Shown: positions 24,753 to 37,789, counted from the stretch's first letter. The stretch: 64,000 nt of DNA from 73-13 sp035555435 (GCA_035555435.1 DATMGN010000016.1:1-64000), one strand, 5' to 3'. Numbers and translations are program-made. The notes: a model not told the origin generated them from the letters alone.

Positions 24753-25764
24753 GCTCGCGGTTGATCCGCCGGGCCCAGCCCGGTCCCTCGTAGATGAACG
24801 CGGTGTAGCCCTGCACGAGCGTCGCGCCGGCGGCGAGGCGCTCCCGGACGTCGGCGGCGGTCTCGACGCCGCCGACGGAGATGACGCAGAACGCCGTGTC
24901 GGGCGCCTCGGCGCGGATCACGCGCAGCACCGCGAGCGATCGCGCGGCGAGGGGCGCGCCGGACAGCCCGCCGGCGCCCGCCGCCTCGACGACGGCCGCC
25001 GGGGTGCGCAGGCCCTCGCGCGAGAGCGTCGTGTTCGTCGCGATGATCCCGGCGAGACCGAGCTCGCGCGCGAGCCGGGTGATCGCGGCGACCTGCTCGT
25101 CGCTCATGTCCGGCGCGATCTTGACGAGCAGCGGGACGCCCTCGGCGGCGGCGAGCACCGCGGTCAGCAGCGGGCGGAGCTGGTCGAGCTCCTGCAGGCC
25201 GCGCAGCCCCGGCGTGTTCGGCGAGGAGACGTTGACGACGAGGTAGTCGGCGAGCGGCGCGAGGCGCCGCGTCGAGGCCAGGTAGTCGTCGATCGCGTGC
25301 TCGACGTCGACGACGCGGGACTTGCCGATGTTGACGCCGATCACGGGGCGGTGCCGGCGGCGACGTGCGCGGGCGATCGCCTCGGCGGCGGCCTCGGCCC
25401 CCCGGTTGTTGAAGCCCATCCGGTTGATGAGCGCGCGGTCGGGCACGAGCCGGAAGAGGCGCGGGCGCTCGTTGCCGGGCTGCGGCACCGCGGTGATGGT
25501 GCCGACCTCGACGTGGCCGAAGCCGAGCGCGCCGAGGCCGAGTGCGGCGTGCGCGTCCTTGTCGAAGCCCGCTGCGACGCCGAACGGCGTGGCGAACTCG
25601 AGCCCGAGCGTGCGCACCCGGATGCCGGTCGTCGGCGCGAGGACGGCGCGCAGGACGCGCGCGACCGCGCGCCAGCCGACGACGCGAATCGCGGCGTGCG
25701 CGAGTGCGTGCGCGCGCTCGGGATCCAGGCGCGACAGGAACGCGCGGAAGAGGAACCGGTACAT
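24727..25764 (-). CDS. pyrD: Dihydroorotate dehydrogenase (quinone), class 2
   Basis: A 345-residue membrane-associated flavoenzyme of pyrimidine synthesis. It oxidises dihydroorotate and passes electrons to quinone. The N-terminal helices are those of class 2 enzymes (MYRFLFRAFLSRLDPERAHALAH). FMN and substrate motifs include GFNNRGAEA, NVSSPNTPGLRGLQ with the catalytic serine, and SVGGVETAADV. Its start overlaps the nrdR stop by one base. Confidence 0.96.
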   Translation of the reverse strand: MYRFLFRAFLSRLDPERAHALAHAAIRVVGWRAVARVLRAVLAPTTGIRVRTLGLEFATPFGVAAGFDKDAHAALGLGALGFGHVEVGTITAVPQPGNERPRLFRLVPDRALINRMGFNNRGAEAAAEAIARARRRRHRPVIGVNIGKSRVVDVEHAIDDYLASTRRLAPLADYLVVNVSSPNTPGLRGLQELDQLRPLLTAVLAAAEGVPLLVKIAPDMSDEQVAAITRLARELGLAGIIATNTTLSREGLRTPAAVVEAAGAGGLSGAPLAARSLAVLRVIRAEAPDTAFCVISVGGVETAADVRERLAAGATLVQGYTAFIYEGPGWARRINRELSRGTGTA

Positions 25765-26210
25765 CAGTGCGCCGACCGCAGTCCCGCGATCGCCGTCTCG
25801 AAGTCCTCGAGCGACTCGAACGCCTGGTAGACGCTCGCGAACCGCAGGTACGCGACCTCGTCGAGCTCGCGCAGGGGGCCGAGGATCGCGAGGCCGATCT
25901 CATTCGCGTCGATCTGGCTCGCGCCCGTCGCGCGGATCGTCTCCTCGACCTTCTGCGCGAGCGCGGCGAGCTCCGTGTCGGTCACGGGCCGGCCCTGCGC
26001 GGCCTTGCGCACGCCCGAGACGACCTTCTCCCGACTGAACGGCTCGACGACGCCGTTGCGCTTGATCACGTTGAGCGAGGCGGTCTCGGTCGTGGAGAAC
26101 CGTCCGCCGCACTCGGGGCATTGCCGCCGGCGCCGGATCGACAGCCCGTCGTCACTCGTCCTGGAGTCGATGACGCGCGAGTCCGGATGGCGGCAGAACG
26201 GGCAGAACAC
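25764..26210 (-). CDS. nrdR: Transcriptional repressor NrdR
   Basis: A 148-residue regulator of ribonucleotide reductase genes. The N-terminal zinc ribbon reads CPFCRHPDSRVIDSR then CPECGGRF, and the ATP-cone spans about 50-140 (KRNGVVEPFSREKVVSGVRKA). The GTG start at 26210 is fixed by TAGGCT 6 nt upstream (26217-26222). That -10 overlaps the stop codon of hisD. Confidence 0.96.
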   Translation of the reverse strand: MFCPFCRHPDSRVIDSRTSDDGLSIRRRRQCPECGGRFSTTETASLNVIKRNGVVEPFSREKVVSGVRKAAQGRPVTDTELAALAQKVEETIRATGASQIDANEIGLAILGPLRELDEVAYLRFASVYQAFESLEDFETAIAGLRSAH

Positions 26211-26219
26211 CCTGAAAGC

Positions 26220-27536
26220 CTAGGGCGTGTGCTCGTCGAAGCGGGCGAGCACCGCCTCGCCGTGCGCGGGCAGATCCTCGGCGTTCGACAGCGCGACGAT
26301 GCCGTCGCGCACCGCCGCGAGCCCCTCGTGCGTGTACTCGACGATCTGCTGCGAGCGCAGGAACGCCATCGCGCCGAGCCCCGAGCCGAAGCGGGACTGA
26401 CCGCCCGTCGGCAGCACGTGGTTCGAGCCGGCGAGGTAGTCGCCGAGGCTCACGGGCGAGTCCGGACCCACGAAGATCGCGCCGGCGTTCGTGATGAGGG
26501 CGAGGACCGCATCGTCGTCGCCCGTCTGGATCTCGAGGTGCTCCGGGCCGTACGCGTTGGAGAACGCGGCCGCCGCGGCGAGGTCGTCGACGAGCACGAT
26601 CGCGGACTGCTGGGATTCGAGGGCCACCCGGACGCGATCCCCGTGCTTCGCGAGGCCGGCGCGCGACTCGAGGTCGCGTTCGACCGCCTCGGCGAGCGCA
26701 GGCGAGTCGGTCACGAGCACCGCCGCGGCATCCTCGTCGTGCTCCGCCTGGCTCACGAGGTCGGCGGCGACGAGCGCGGGGTCGGCGCTCGCGTCCGCGA
26801 TGACGAGGATCTCCGTCGGACCCGCCTCGGCGTCGATCGCCACGACGCCCCGCACAAGGCGCTTGGCCGCGGCGACGTAGACGTTGCCGGGGCCGGTGAT
26901 GACGTCGACGGGTGCGAGGTCGAGCTCGGGCACACCGTAGGCGAGGGCCGCGATCGCGCCCGCTCCCCCGATCGCGTAGACCTCCTCGATGCCGAGCAGG
27001 CCCGCCGCACCGAGGATCGTCGGGTGCACGGCGCCGCCGAACTCGCGCTGGGCGGGGCTCGCGATCGCGATCGACGCGACCCCGGCGATCTGGGCGGGCA
27101 CGACGTTCATGACGACGCTCGACGGATAGACCGCCTTACCGCCCGGCACGTAGAGCCCGACGCGCGCGACCGGCTGCCAGCGCTGGCGGACGCGGGCGCC
27201 CGAGCCGAGCTCGGTGACCCGCTCCCCCGGCACCTGCGCGCCGGTCGCCTCCCGCACCCGCCGGATCGCCTCCTCGAGGGCCGCGCGCACGACGGGATCG
27301 AGGCCCTCCGTCGCGGCGGCGATGTCGGCCGCCGGCACCCGCAGGTGCTGCGGGTCGGCCCCGTCGAACCGCCGCGCCTGCTCGACGAGCGCGACCATGC
27401 CGCGCTCGCGGACGTCGTCGATGAGCTCGGTCGCCGACTCGACCGCCTTCGCGACGTCGACCTCCGCGCGCGGCACGGCGAGGGCGAGGCGGTGCGGCGT
27501 CAGCGTCTCGCCGCGCAGATCGATCGTCTGGATCAC
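26220..27536 (-). CDS. hisD: Histidinol dehydrogenase
   Basis: A 438-residue enzyme for the last two steps of histidine synthesis. Family blocks include ITGPGNVYVAAAKRLV, AGPTEILVIAD, the SQAEHD zinc/active-site segment, GPEHLEI and NHVLPTGG. The frame is open far upstream, but the GTG at 27536 matches the family N-terminus (IQTIDLRG). It lies 8 nt after TAGGCT (27545-27550), a -10 that contains the dnaE stop codon. No other his gene is adjacent. Confidence 0.95.
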   Translation of the reverse strand: MIQTIDLRGETLTPHRLALAVPRAEVDVAKAVESATELIDDVRERGMVALVEQARRFDGADPQHLRVPAADIAAATEGLDPVVRAALEEAIRRVREATGAQVPGERVTELGSGARVRQRWQPVARVGLYVPGGKAVYPSSVVMNVVPAQIAGVASIAIASPAQREFGGAVHPTILGAAGLLGIEEVYAIGGAGAIAALAYGVPELDLAPVDVITGPGNVYVAAAKRLVRGVVAIDAEAGPTEILVIADASADPALVAADLVSQAEHDEDAAAVLVTDSPALAEAVERDLESRAGLAKHGDRVRVALESQQSAIVLVDDLAAAAAFSNAYGPEHLEIQTGDDDAVLALITNAGAIFVGPDSPVSLGDYLAGSNHVLPTGGQSRFGSGLGAMAFLRSQQIVEYTHEGLAAVRDGIVALSNAEDLPAHGEAVLARFDEHTP

Positions 27537-27547
27537 AAGCCAAGAGC

Positions 27548-31084
<3,537 letters not shown>

Positions 31085-31251
31085 GCCTTCGAGGATAAGC
31101 AGACTCGTCAGGCGGGGAGAACGCCACGCGCGGACTTCCCGGCCGACCCCGGCGAGCCCGCGCGAAGTCGCTTCAAGGTGCGCTTGAGACTTCCCGCCGG
31201 GGGCTGATTCAGGGGGTCCGGGATGTCGGTGGTCGCGGGAAGAATCGGGGC

Positions 31252-32634
31252 ATGTTCCAGTCCCGACCGAGCATCATCCGCGACCTCGCGGCGCTCGAGG
31301 ACGCCCAGGCGGCGTTCGCCGGGACGATGGATCGACTCTCCGAGCTGCAGCGGCGGATCGACGCGCTGGAGGCGCAGCGGGCGCAACTCGTAGCGGAGGC
31401 GCCGGCGCTCGCCGCCGAGGTGGAGCGGCTCGACGGGGCGACGGGATCGCGGCTGGAGGAGTTCGCGCGGCGGTCGGCCCGCGCCGAGGTCGCGATCGCG
31501 ATGCGGGTGTCGGAGTATGCCGCCGACCGCATCATCGGCGATGCCGAGCTGCTCGTGCGGCGGCTGCCGTCGACCCTTGCCGCGGTCGAGCGCGGCGACG
31601 TCTCCTGGCGGGCAGCGACCCTCGTGGCGCAGGCGGCCGGGACGCTCGACACGGGCACCGACGGCGATGCCGACCGGAGCGCGGGCCGGATGCGCGATTT
31701 CGAGACGGCGGCGCTCGACCTCGCTGGACGGGTGGCGCCCGCGCGACTGCGCGCTCGGCTCCAGCAGCTCCGCGACCGCTGCATGGCGACGCCGCCGCAG
31801 GCTCGACACGCTGCCGCACGCGAGGAGCGCTACGTCGCGGTCGACGACCTCGAGGACGGCATGTCGCGCCTCAGCGCGCTGCTGCCCGCGGTCGACGCCC
31901 ACGCGATCGACCATCGCCTGAGCGACCTCGCGCGCGCGACGAGGGACGCGGACGCCGCGGACGGGATCGACGACGGTCGGACGCTCTCGCAGCGACGGGC
32001 GGACCTCCTGGTCGACTACCTCGTCGGCGACTACATCCGCGGCGCCGCCGACCTCGACCCTGTGGCCAGCCTTGAGGAGTACGAGCGGCGGGTCGCCGCC
32101 GGGCGGGACTTCGGCCGCTTCGCCGGCATTCGCCCGACCGTCGTCGTCACCGTGCCGGTCGGCGCCCTCCTCGGGGACGACGAGCCCGCACTCCTCGACG
32201 GGGTCGTCCCGATCGACGCCGCGACGGCCCGGCAGCTCACGGCCAACGCGACCGGGCTGTACCGCATGCTCACCGATGCGCACACCGGGGTGCGCCTCGA
32301 CCTCTCACGAGAGCGCTACCAGGTCACCCCGGGATTGCGGATGTGGCTGCGGATGCGCGACGAGACCTGCCGTTTCCCGGGATGCGGGCGACGCGCGCGC
32401 GGCTGCGACATCGACCACACGATCGACTGGCAGCACGGCGGCGAGACCCGAGCCGACAATCTCGCCCACCTGTGCCGAAGTCATCACACGCTCAAGCACC
32501 GAGCGAGATGGAACCTGCGGCAGTTGCCTGACGGGACCATCGTGTGGCGTGGCCCGGCGGGCCGGGAGTATCAGACGCACCCTGGAGGCCAGCTTCCGGC
32601 GCCTCAGTCCCCCGCCACGACGCTCAGTGCGTGA
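31252..32634 (+). CDS. DUF222-HNH endonuclease-like protein (13E12 repeat family)
   Basis: A 460-residue protein with a long N-terminal DUF222 region, helical with a coiled-coil start at about 25-65. A C-terminal HNH motif lies at about 370-415 (CRFPGCGRRARGCDIDHTIDWQHGGE... HLCRSHH, four zinc cysteines included). These genes occur in many copies per genome in actinobacteria and are often linked with mobile DNA; the function is not known. It interrupts an otherwise leftward block of housekeeping genes. AAGAAT stands 6 nt before the ATG. The 167-bp gap before it holds no gene. It overlaps the rluD end by 31 bp. Confidence 0.88.
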   Translation: MFQSRPSIIRDLAALEDAQAAFAGTMDRLSELQRRIDALEAQRAQLVAEAPALAAEVERLDGATGSRLEEFARRSARAEVAIAMRVSEYAADRIIGDAELLVRRLPSTLAAVERGDVSWRAATLVAQAAGTLDTGTDGDADRSAGRMRDFETAALDLAGRVAPARLRARLQQLRDRCMATPPQARHAAAREERYVAVDDLEDGMSRLSALLPAVDAHAIDHRLSDLARATRDADAADGIDDGRTLSQRRADLLVDYLVGDYIRGAADLDPVASLEEYERRVAAGRDFGRFAGIRPTVVVTVPVGALLGDDEPALLDGVVPIDAATARQLTANATGLYRMLTDAHTGVRLDLSRERYQVTPGLRMWLRMRDETCRFPGCGRRARGCDIDHTIDWQHGGETRADNLAHLCRSHHTLKHRARWNLRQLPDGTIVWRGPAGREYQTHPGGQLPAPQSPATTLSA

Positions 32635-33524
32635 CGTAGATCCGCCGGATACGGCGACTCGAATGCCACGCGCCGACCGTCGGCGGGGTGGGCGAAGGCG
32701 AGGCGGTGCGCGTGCAGCCACTGGCGCTCGAGCCCGAGCGCCGCGCTGAGCACGGGGTCCGCGCCGTAGAGGCCGTCGCCGCAGCACGGATGGCGCTGCG
32801 CGGCCATGTGCACGCGGATCTGATGCGTGCGGCCCGTCTCGAGGTGGATCTCCAGGAGCGCCGCCGCCCGGAACGCCTCGAGCGTCTCGTAGTGCGTCAC
32901 GGCGTGCTTCCCGTCGGCGACGACTGCGAACTTCCACGAGGACGACGGATGGCGCCCGACCGGCGCGTCGATCGTGCCGCTCAGCGGATCAGGATGGCCC
33001 TGCACGAGCGCGTGGTAGACCTTCTCGACCTCGCGATCGTGGAACTGCCGCTTCAGATCCGTGTAGGCGCGCTCGCTCTTCGCGACGACCATGAGCCCGC
33101 TCGTGCCCTGATCCAAGCGATGGACGACCCCCTGACGTTCCGCCGCTCCGCTCGTGGAGATTCGCAGCCCGAGCCCGGCGAGGGCGCCGACGACCGTCGG
33201 ACCCTCCCAGCCGAGCGACGGGTGCGCGGCGACGCCCGCGGGCTTGTCGACGACGACGAGGTCGTCGTCCTCGTCGACGATCGCGAGACCCGCGACGATC
33301 TCGGGGACGATCGCCGGCTCCGCCTTCTCGACCCAGTCGATCTCGAGCCAGGCGCCGGCGCGCAGGCGCGCCGACTTGTCGAGTACCGCGCCGTCCTGGC
33401 GCACGCCCCCCGCCTCGATCACCTCCGCCGCGAACGTGCGCGAGAAGCCGAGGAGGCGGCCGATCGCCGCGTCGGCTCGTTGCCCGTCGAGCCCATCGGG
33501 GACGGGGAGGCTACGCGTCGCCAT
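32604..33524 (-). CDS. rluD: RluA-family pseudouridine synthase (RluD-like)
   Basis: A 306-residue enzyme that converts specific uridines in 23S rRNA to pseudouridine. An S4 RNA-binding domain (about 10-60) is followed by the catalytic domain with D138 in HRLDQGTSGLMVVAK. LETGRTHQIRVHM completes the active site. The ATG at 33524 overlaps the end of lspA by 14 bp, a conserved arrangement. Confidence 0.93.
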   Translation of the reverse strand: MATRSLPVPDGLDGQRADAAIGRLLGFSRTFAAEVIEAGGVRQDGAVLDKSARLRAGAWLEIDWVEKAEPAIVPEIVAGLAIVDEDDDLVVVDKPAGVAAHPSLGWEGPTVVGALAGLGLRISTSGAAERQGVVHRLDQGTSGLMVVAKSERAYTDLKRQFHDREVEKVYHALVQGHPDPLSGTIDAPVGRHPSSSWKFAVVADGKHAVTHYETLEAFRAAALLEIHLETGRTHQIRVHMAAQRHPCCGDGLYGADPVLSAALGLERQWLHAHRLAFAHPADGRRVAFESPYPADLRHALSVVAGD

Positions 33525-34080
33525 CGCTCGGGGCCGCGCCACCGCGGCGGGCGCGCACGCCGTCGATGCCGAGACCGATGAGCGTCAGGATCACGAGCAG
33601 CACGACGCTGAACGTGATCGCCATGTCTGCGACGTTGAAGATCGCCGGGAAGCCCCACAGCTGGATGAAATCGATCACGTGGCCTTGGCCGAACCCGGGC
33701 TCGCGCAACAGCCGATCCGTGAGGTTGCCGATCGTGCCGCCGAGCAGCATGCCGAAGACCGCCGCCCAGGCGAACGAGCGGATCCGCCGAGCGAAGACGA
33801 TGATGACGACCGCGACCGCGGCCGCGACGATCGCGAAGATCCAGGTCGCCCCGACGCCGAGTGAGAACGCCGCGCCAGGGTTTCGCACGAAGTGCAACTG
33901 GACGAGCTCCCCGATGAACGGGACGCTGACGCCCTCCTGCAAGTTCGTGACGACGAGCCACTTCGCGAGCTGATCGAGCGCGAGGATCCCGATCGCGAGA
34001 CCGAGGACGAGGGCGAGCGCGCCGAACCGGGGACGCGCCCGCTCGGGCGCGACGGTCGGCTCCGCGTCAGTTGCCGCCAA
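33511..34080 (-). CDS. lspA: Signal peptidase II (prolipoprotein)
   Basis: A 189-residue, four-helix membrane aspartyl protease that removes signal peptides from lipoproteins such as CtaC. Family blocks are VRNPGAAFSLG, GGTIGNLTDRLL, HVIDFIQLW with catalytic D137, and FNVADMAI with D152. No ATG or GTG exists in frame before the first helix; a TTG at 34080, inside the divIVA end, is the best start. The coding frames overlap by 14 bp. Confidence 0.93.
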   Translation of the reverse strand: MAATDAEPTVAPERARPRFGALALVLGLAIGILALDQLAKWLVVTNLQEGVSVPFIGELVQLHFVRNPGAAFSLGVGATWIFAIVAAAVAVVIIVFARRIRSFAWAAVFGMLLGGTIGNLTDRLLREPGFGQGHVIDFIQLWGFPAIFNVADMAITFSVVLLVILTLIGLGIDGVRARRGGAAPSDGDA

Positions 34081-34990
34081 AGCCCGAGGCCGGCGGGGTC
34101 GACGGCGTCTCGGAGCTGCGCGCCGGCGGCTCCCACTGGAACGAGGTGCGCGGCTCGCTCGCGGTCTGCTCGACCGACTGCGAGTCGGTCGCCTCGAGCT
34201 CACTGTCCTCGTCCTGAGCGCCCTCGGCCGACTCGGCGTCGTCCGACTCGGCGTCGCCGCCGATCGCGTCGAGCTCGCCGAGCTGCGTCGTCAGGTACGT
34301 CTTGAGCGAGCTGCGGTAGGTGCGCTCGAACTCCTTGAGCTCGTCGACGCTCGTCTGCAGCGCATCGCGCTTGCCGCCGAGCGCGGCGACCTCGGCCGCA
34401 AGGGCGTCGAGCTGGGTGTCGCGCTGCGTCTTCGCCTCGGCGAGCAGCTCGTCCGACTTCGCGCGCGCCTCCGACACGAGCGTGTCGGCCTTGCGCTGCG
34501 CCTCGGAGGTCACTTCGGCCGCCTTCGACTCGGCGTCCCCGACGAGCTGGTCGTGCTTGGCCTGCGCGTCCGCGACGATCTGGGCGGCCTTCGACTCGCC
34601 CTCGGCGATCGCCTCGTCGCGCTTGGCGACGCCCTCGCGCACGTGCTCCTCGTGGACGCGCCGTGCGAGCTGGAGGTACTCGGCCGAGTTCATGCCGTCG
34701 AGCATGGGCGAGCCCGACGCGGCCTCGTCCTGCGCCGACTTGAGCTGCGCCTGCGCCTGCGCGAGCTGCGCCTGGAGCGACTCGACCTGCGAACGCAGCT
34801 CGTCGGCCTGAGCGCTGTCGGCAGGCGCGGACCCGACCTGGGACTTGAGCTGGTCGTTCTCCGCGATGAGGCGCTGGAACTCCGCGAGCACCTCGTCGAG
34901 GAAGTCGTCGACCTCGTCCTGGTCGTAGCCATCGCGGAACTTCGTCGTCTGGAACTGCTTGTTCAGCACGTCGTTCGGCGTCAGCGCCAT
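34067..34990 (-). CDS. divIVA: DivIVA / Wag31 polar-growth protein
   Basis: A 307-residue coiled-coil protein that marks curved membrane at poles and septa and directs peptidoglycan synthesis. The N-terminal DivIVA motif is TPNDVLNKQFQTTKFRDGYDQDEVDDFLDEVL, with the lipid-binding part near residues 15-20. Long heptad segments lie at about 30-75 and 95-235, followed by an acidic tail. GAGGTGA precedes the ATG. Confidence 0.95.
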   Translation of the reverse strand: MALTPNDVLNKQFQTTKFRDGYDQDEVDDFLDEVLAEFQRLIAENDQLKSQVGSAPADSAQADELRSQVESLQAQLAQAQAQLKSAQDEAASGSPMLDGMNSAEYLQLARRVHEEHVREGVAKRDEAIAEGESKAAQIVADAQAKHDQLVGDAESKAAEVTSEAQRKADTLVSEARAKSDELLAEAKTQRDTQLDALAAEVAALGGKRDALQTSVDELKEFERTYRSSLKTYLTTQLGELDAIGGDAESDDAESAEGAQDEDSELEATDSQSVEQTASEPRTSFQWEPPARSSETPSTPPASGFGGN

Positions 34991-35043
34991 TCCGTCACCT
35001 CTTACTCAGACCTTGAACCAGAAGGTAAACATCCTAACCGTGC

Positions 35044-35349
35044 TCACCCGATTGCGAGGAACGCCCCGACGATCGACATGAGCACGATGACGGCGAACAT
35101 GAGCAGCATGACGGAGAGGTCGATCGCGACCGGTCCGAGCCGGATCGGCGGGATGACGCGGCGCACGAGTCGGATCGGCGGGTCCGTGAGCGTGTAGATG
35201 ATCTCGGCGACGACGAGCATCGCGCCGCGGGGCCGCCAGTGCCGGTTGATCGTCCGCACGAGGTCGAGGATGATGCGCGCCCAGAGCAGGATCAGATAGA
35301 TGATCAGCAGGACGTGGATGACGCGCAGCACGATTTGAACCACGACCAC
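35044..35349 (-). CDS. YggT-family membrane protein
   Basis: A 101-residue protein with two transmembrane segments separated by the YggT loop (RPRGAMLVVAEIIYTLTDPPIRLVRRVIPPIRLGPVAIDLS). It is conserved between sepF and divIVA in actinobacteria; a role in cell division is suspected but unproven. The GTG at 35349 lies 6 nt after TAGGGT (35356-35361). Confidence 0.9.
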   Translation of the reverse strand: MVVVQIVLRVIHVLLIIYLILLWARIILDLVRTINRHWRPRGAMLVVAEIIYTLTDPPIRLVRRVIPPIRLGPVAIDLSVMLLMFAVIVLMSIVGAFLAIG

Positions 35350-35419
35350 GGGTCAACCCTATTCGTTCAGCCGGGGCCGGGCCCGCGGGTGGCTGCGCGC
35401 TCAGCGCGCGACGGACGAG

Positions 35420-35893
35420 CTACTCGAAGAACGAGGCGTCGACGTCGTCCGATGCGTCCGCCTGGTCGCCCGAGGTCGCGACGTGCGAGGGCGAGAGCAG
35501 GAAGACCTTGCCCGTGACCCGCTCGATCCGACCGTACAGCGCCTCGGCGAGGCCGCAGCAGAAGTCGATGAGGCGACGCGCCTCGGGGTCGGGCATCTGC
35601 GAGATGTTGATGATGACCGGCACGCCGTCGCGGAAGTGCTCCGCGATCGTGCGGACGTCCTTGAACGCGCGGGGGTGGACGGTGAGGATCTCGTTCATAT
35701 CTGCCGGCTTGTGCTGCTGGGAGGAGCGACGGATCGGGGTGACCGCCGCCTTAGGCGTGGGCGGCGGGTACGCCTGTGCGGGCGCGGGCGTGTGGGCACG
35801 CTGCTGCGGCTGCGGCGCAGCCTGCTGCTCGTCGTACTCCTCTTCCTCGACCAGGCCGAGGAAGGCCATCGCATTGCGGAACGGGTTGGCCAT
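35420..35893 (-). CDS. sepF: Cell division protein SepF
   Basis: A 157-residue FtsZ membrane anchor. The N-terminal amphipathic helix is MANPFRNAMAFLGLVEEEEY, a Pro/Gln-rich linker follows to about 60, and the SepF domain covers about 65-150 (LTVHPRAFKDVRTIAEHFRDGVPVIINIS). It bundles FtsZ filaments at the septum; FtsA is absent in this lineage. It starts 10 bp after yggS. Confidence 0.95.
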   Translation of the reverse strand: MANPFRNAMAFLGLVEEEEYDEQQAAPQPQQRAHTPAPAQAYPPPTPKAAVTPIRRSSQQHKPADMNEILTVHPRAFKDVRTIAEHFRDGVPVIINISQMPDPEARRLIDFCCGLAEALYGRIERVTGKVFLLSPSHVATSGDQADASDDVDASFFE

Positions 35894-35903
35894 GACGCCC
35901 TCC

Positions 35904-36569
35904 TCAGCCTTCGGTTCGGGTCCGAGCGTATGACGGGTCAGGGCGGTTTCCCGTGATTGCCGTGCCGATCCGCAGGTGTGTCGCGCCCTCTCGGACGGCC
36001 TCGCGCCAGTCGCCGGACATGCCCATGGAGAGGCTCGTCGCGGCGGGGGCGATCGGGAGCAGGACGCGATCGCGCAGCTCGCGCACGCGGGCGAACTCCG
36101 CCGCCGGCTCGGCGTCGATCCCGGCGACCGCCATGAGCCCGACGAGCCGGATCCCGGGGGTCGCCAGCGTGCGCTCGGCGAACGCGGCGAGACCGGCGGG
36201 CGCGACACCGCCGCGCGCGGGGTCATCCGTGAGGTTGACCTGGATGAACGCGTCGATGGGGCTGCGCTCTTCGTCGGCGAGCGGACCGAGCAGGGATGGC
36301 CGGTCGAGCGAGTGCAGGACGCTCGCGTAGTCGCGGACGGCCTTCGCCTTGTTCGACTGGAGCTGACCGACGAAGTGCCAGTCGATGTCGAGGTCCGCGA
36401 GTTCGGCGGCCTTGGCGGTCGCCTCCTGGTGGCGGTTCTCGCCGAAGTCGCGTACGCCGAGCTCGGCGAGCTCACGCACGAGCGACGCCGGATGGAACTT
36501 CGTCACGACGATGAGCGTGACTCCTGCCGGGAGCTCCCCCCGGACCGCGTCGAGGCGGTCGGCGAGCAC
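35904..36569 (-). CDS. YggS-family pyridoxal-phosphate-binding protein
   Basis: A 221-residue TIM-barrel protein that holds PLP on K24 (IVVTKFHPASLV) and helps keep vitamin B6 pools balanced. The FGENRHQE, WHFVGQLQSNKAK and MGMSGDW motifs of the family are present. It follows ftsZ by 8 bp. GTG start. Confidence 0.94.
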   Translation of the reverse strand: MLADRLDAVRGELPAGVTLIVVTKFHPASLVRELAELGVRDFGENRHQEATAKAAELADLDIDWHFVGQLQSNKAKAVRDYASVLHSLDRPSLLGPLADEERSPIDAFIQVNLTDDPARGGVAPAGLAAFAERTLATPGIRLVGLMAVAGIDAEPAAEFARVRELRDRVLLPIAPAATSLSMGMSGDWREAVREGATHLRIGTAITGNRPDPSYARTRTEG

Positions 36570-36577
36570 GCGGGGAC

Positions 36578-37789
36578 CTACTTCAGGAAGTCGGGGACGT
36601 CGAGCCCGCCCTCGTCCTCGAAGTCGTCGAAGGAGCTCGGCGTCGTGACGAGCGTCGGCTCGGGCGAGGTGCTCTCCTGCGGCGGCGCGTCCTGGGCGAT
36701 CGTCGGCTGCTCGCCGGAGTTGCGGGCGGAGTCGACGGCGCTCGCGAGCGCCGGGGAGAGCTCGCCCGTCGCGGTGGCGACGGCGATGGGGCCGGTCGTG
36801 CGATGCACCGCGGGCGCCTCGTACGCGGGCCGTCGCACGGGCTCGCCGCCGTCGAAGCCCGCGGCGATGACGGTCACGCGGACCTCGTCACCGAGCTGGT
36901 CATCGATGACGGTGCCGAAGATGATGTTCGCCTCGGGGTGGACCGCCTGCTTGACGAGCTCGGCCGCGTCGTTGATCTCGAAGATGCCGAGGTTCGATCC
37001 GCCCTGGATCGACAGCAGCACGCCGTGCGCGCCCTCGATGGAGGCTTCCAGGAGCGGCGAGGACACCGCGATCTCGGCCGCCTTGATGGCGCGGTCGGCG
37101 CCGCGCGCGGAGCCGATGCCCATGATCGCGGCGCCGGCGCCGAACATGACCGACTTGACGTCGGCGAAGTCGACGTTGATGAGGCCGGGGGTGGTGATGA
37201 GGTCGGTGATGCCCTGGACTCCGGCGAGGAGCACCTGGTCGGCCGTCGCGAACGCTTCGAGCATGCTGATCTCCCGGTTGGAGATCTCCAGCAGTCGGTC
37301 GTTCGGCACGACGATGAGCGTGTCGACCTCCTCCTTGAGGCGCTCGATGCCCTGCTCGGCCATCTGGAAGCGGCGCTTGCCTTCGAAGGAGAACGGCTTG
37401 GTGACGACGCCGACGGTGAGCGCGCCGATGGACTTCGCGATCCGGGCGACGACCGGCGCACCGCCGGTGCCGGTGCCGCCGCCTTCGCCGGCGGTGACGA
37501 ACACCATGTCGGCGCCGCGCAGGGCCTCCTCGATCTCCTCGGCGTGGTCCTCCGCGGCACGACGCCCGACCTCGGGGTCGGCGCCCGCGCCGAGGCCCTT
37601 GGTGAGCTCGCGGCCGACATCGAGCTTGACGTCGGCGTCGCTGAGCAGGAGCGCCTGGGCGTCCGTGTTGACGGCGATGAACTCGACGCCGCGCAGCCCC
37701 AGCTCGATCATCCGGTTGACGGCGTTGACGCCGCCGCCACCGACGCCGACGACCTTGATCACTGCGAGGTAGTTCTGGTTCGTTGACAC
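36578..37789 (-). CDS. ftsZ: Cell division GTPase FtsZ
   Basis: A 403-residue tubulin-like protein that forms the Z-ring. The GTP-binding signature is AGEGGGTGTGGAPVVARIAKS, and the synergy loop NVDFADVKSVM is present. The C-terminal peptide DVPDFLK binds SepF. The GTG at 37789 gives the standard N-terminus (STNQNYLAVIKVVGVGGGG) and has GGAGG 7 nt upstream. The 139-bp space before ftsQ carries two small dyads and so may hold an ftsZ promoter. Confidence 0.97.
   Translation of the reverse strand: MSTNQNYLAVIKVVGVGGGGVNAVNRMIELGLRGVEFIAVNTDAQALLLSDADVKLDVGRELTKGLGAGADPEVGRRAAEDHAEEIEEALRGADMVFVTAGEGGGTGTGGAPVVARIAKSIGALTVGVVTKPFSFEGKRRFQMAEQGIERLKEEVDTLIVVPNDRLLEISNREISMLEAFATADQVLLAGVQGITDLITTPGLINVDFADVKSVMFGAGAAIMGIGSARGADRAIKAAEIAVSSPLLEASIEGAHGVLLSIQGGSNLGIFEINDAAELVKQAVHPEANIIFGTVIDDQLGDEVRVTVIAAGFDGGEPVRRPAYEAPAVHRTTGPIAVATATGELSPALASAVDSARNSGEQPTIAQDAPPQESTSPEPTLVTTPSSFDDFEDEGGLDVPDFLK

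Noticed and set aside
31085..31251. Possible tRNA or small RNA in the dnaE-HNH gap
   Set aside because: No cloverleaf can be drawn; only short GC-rich dyads are present.
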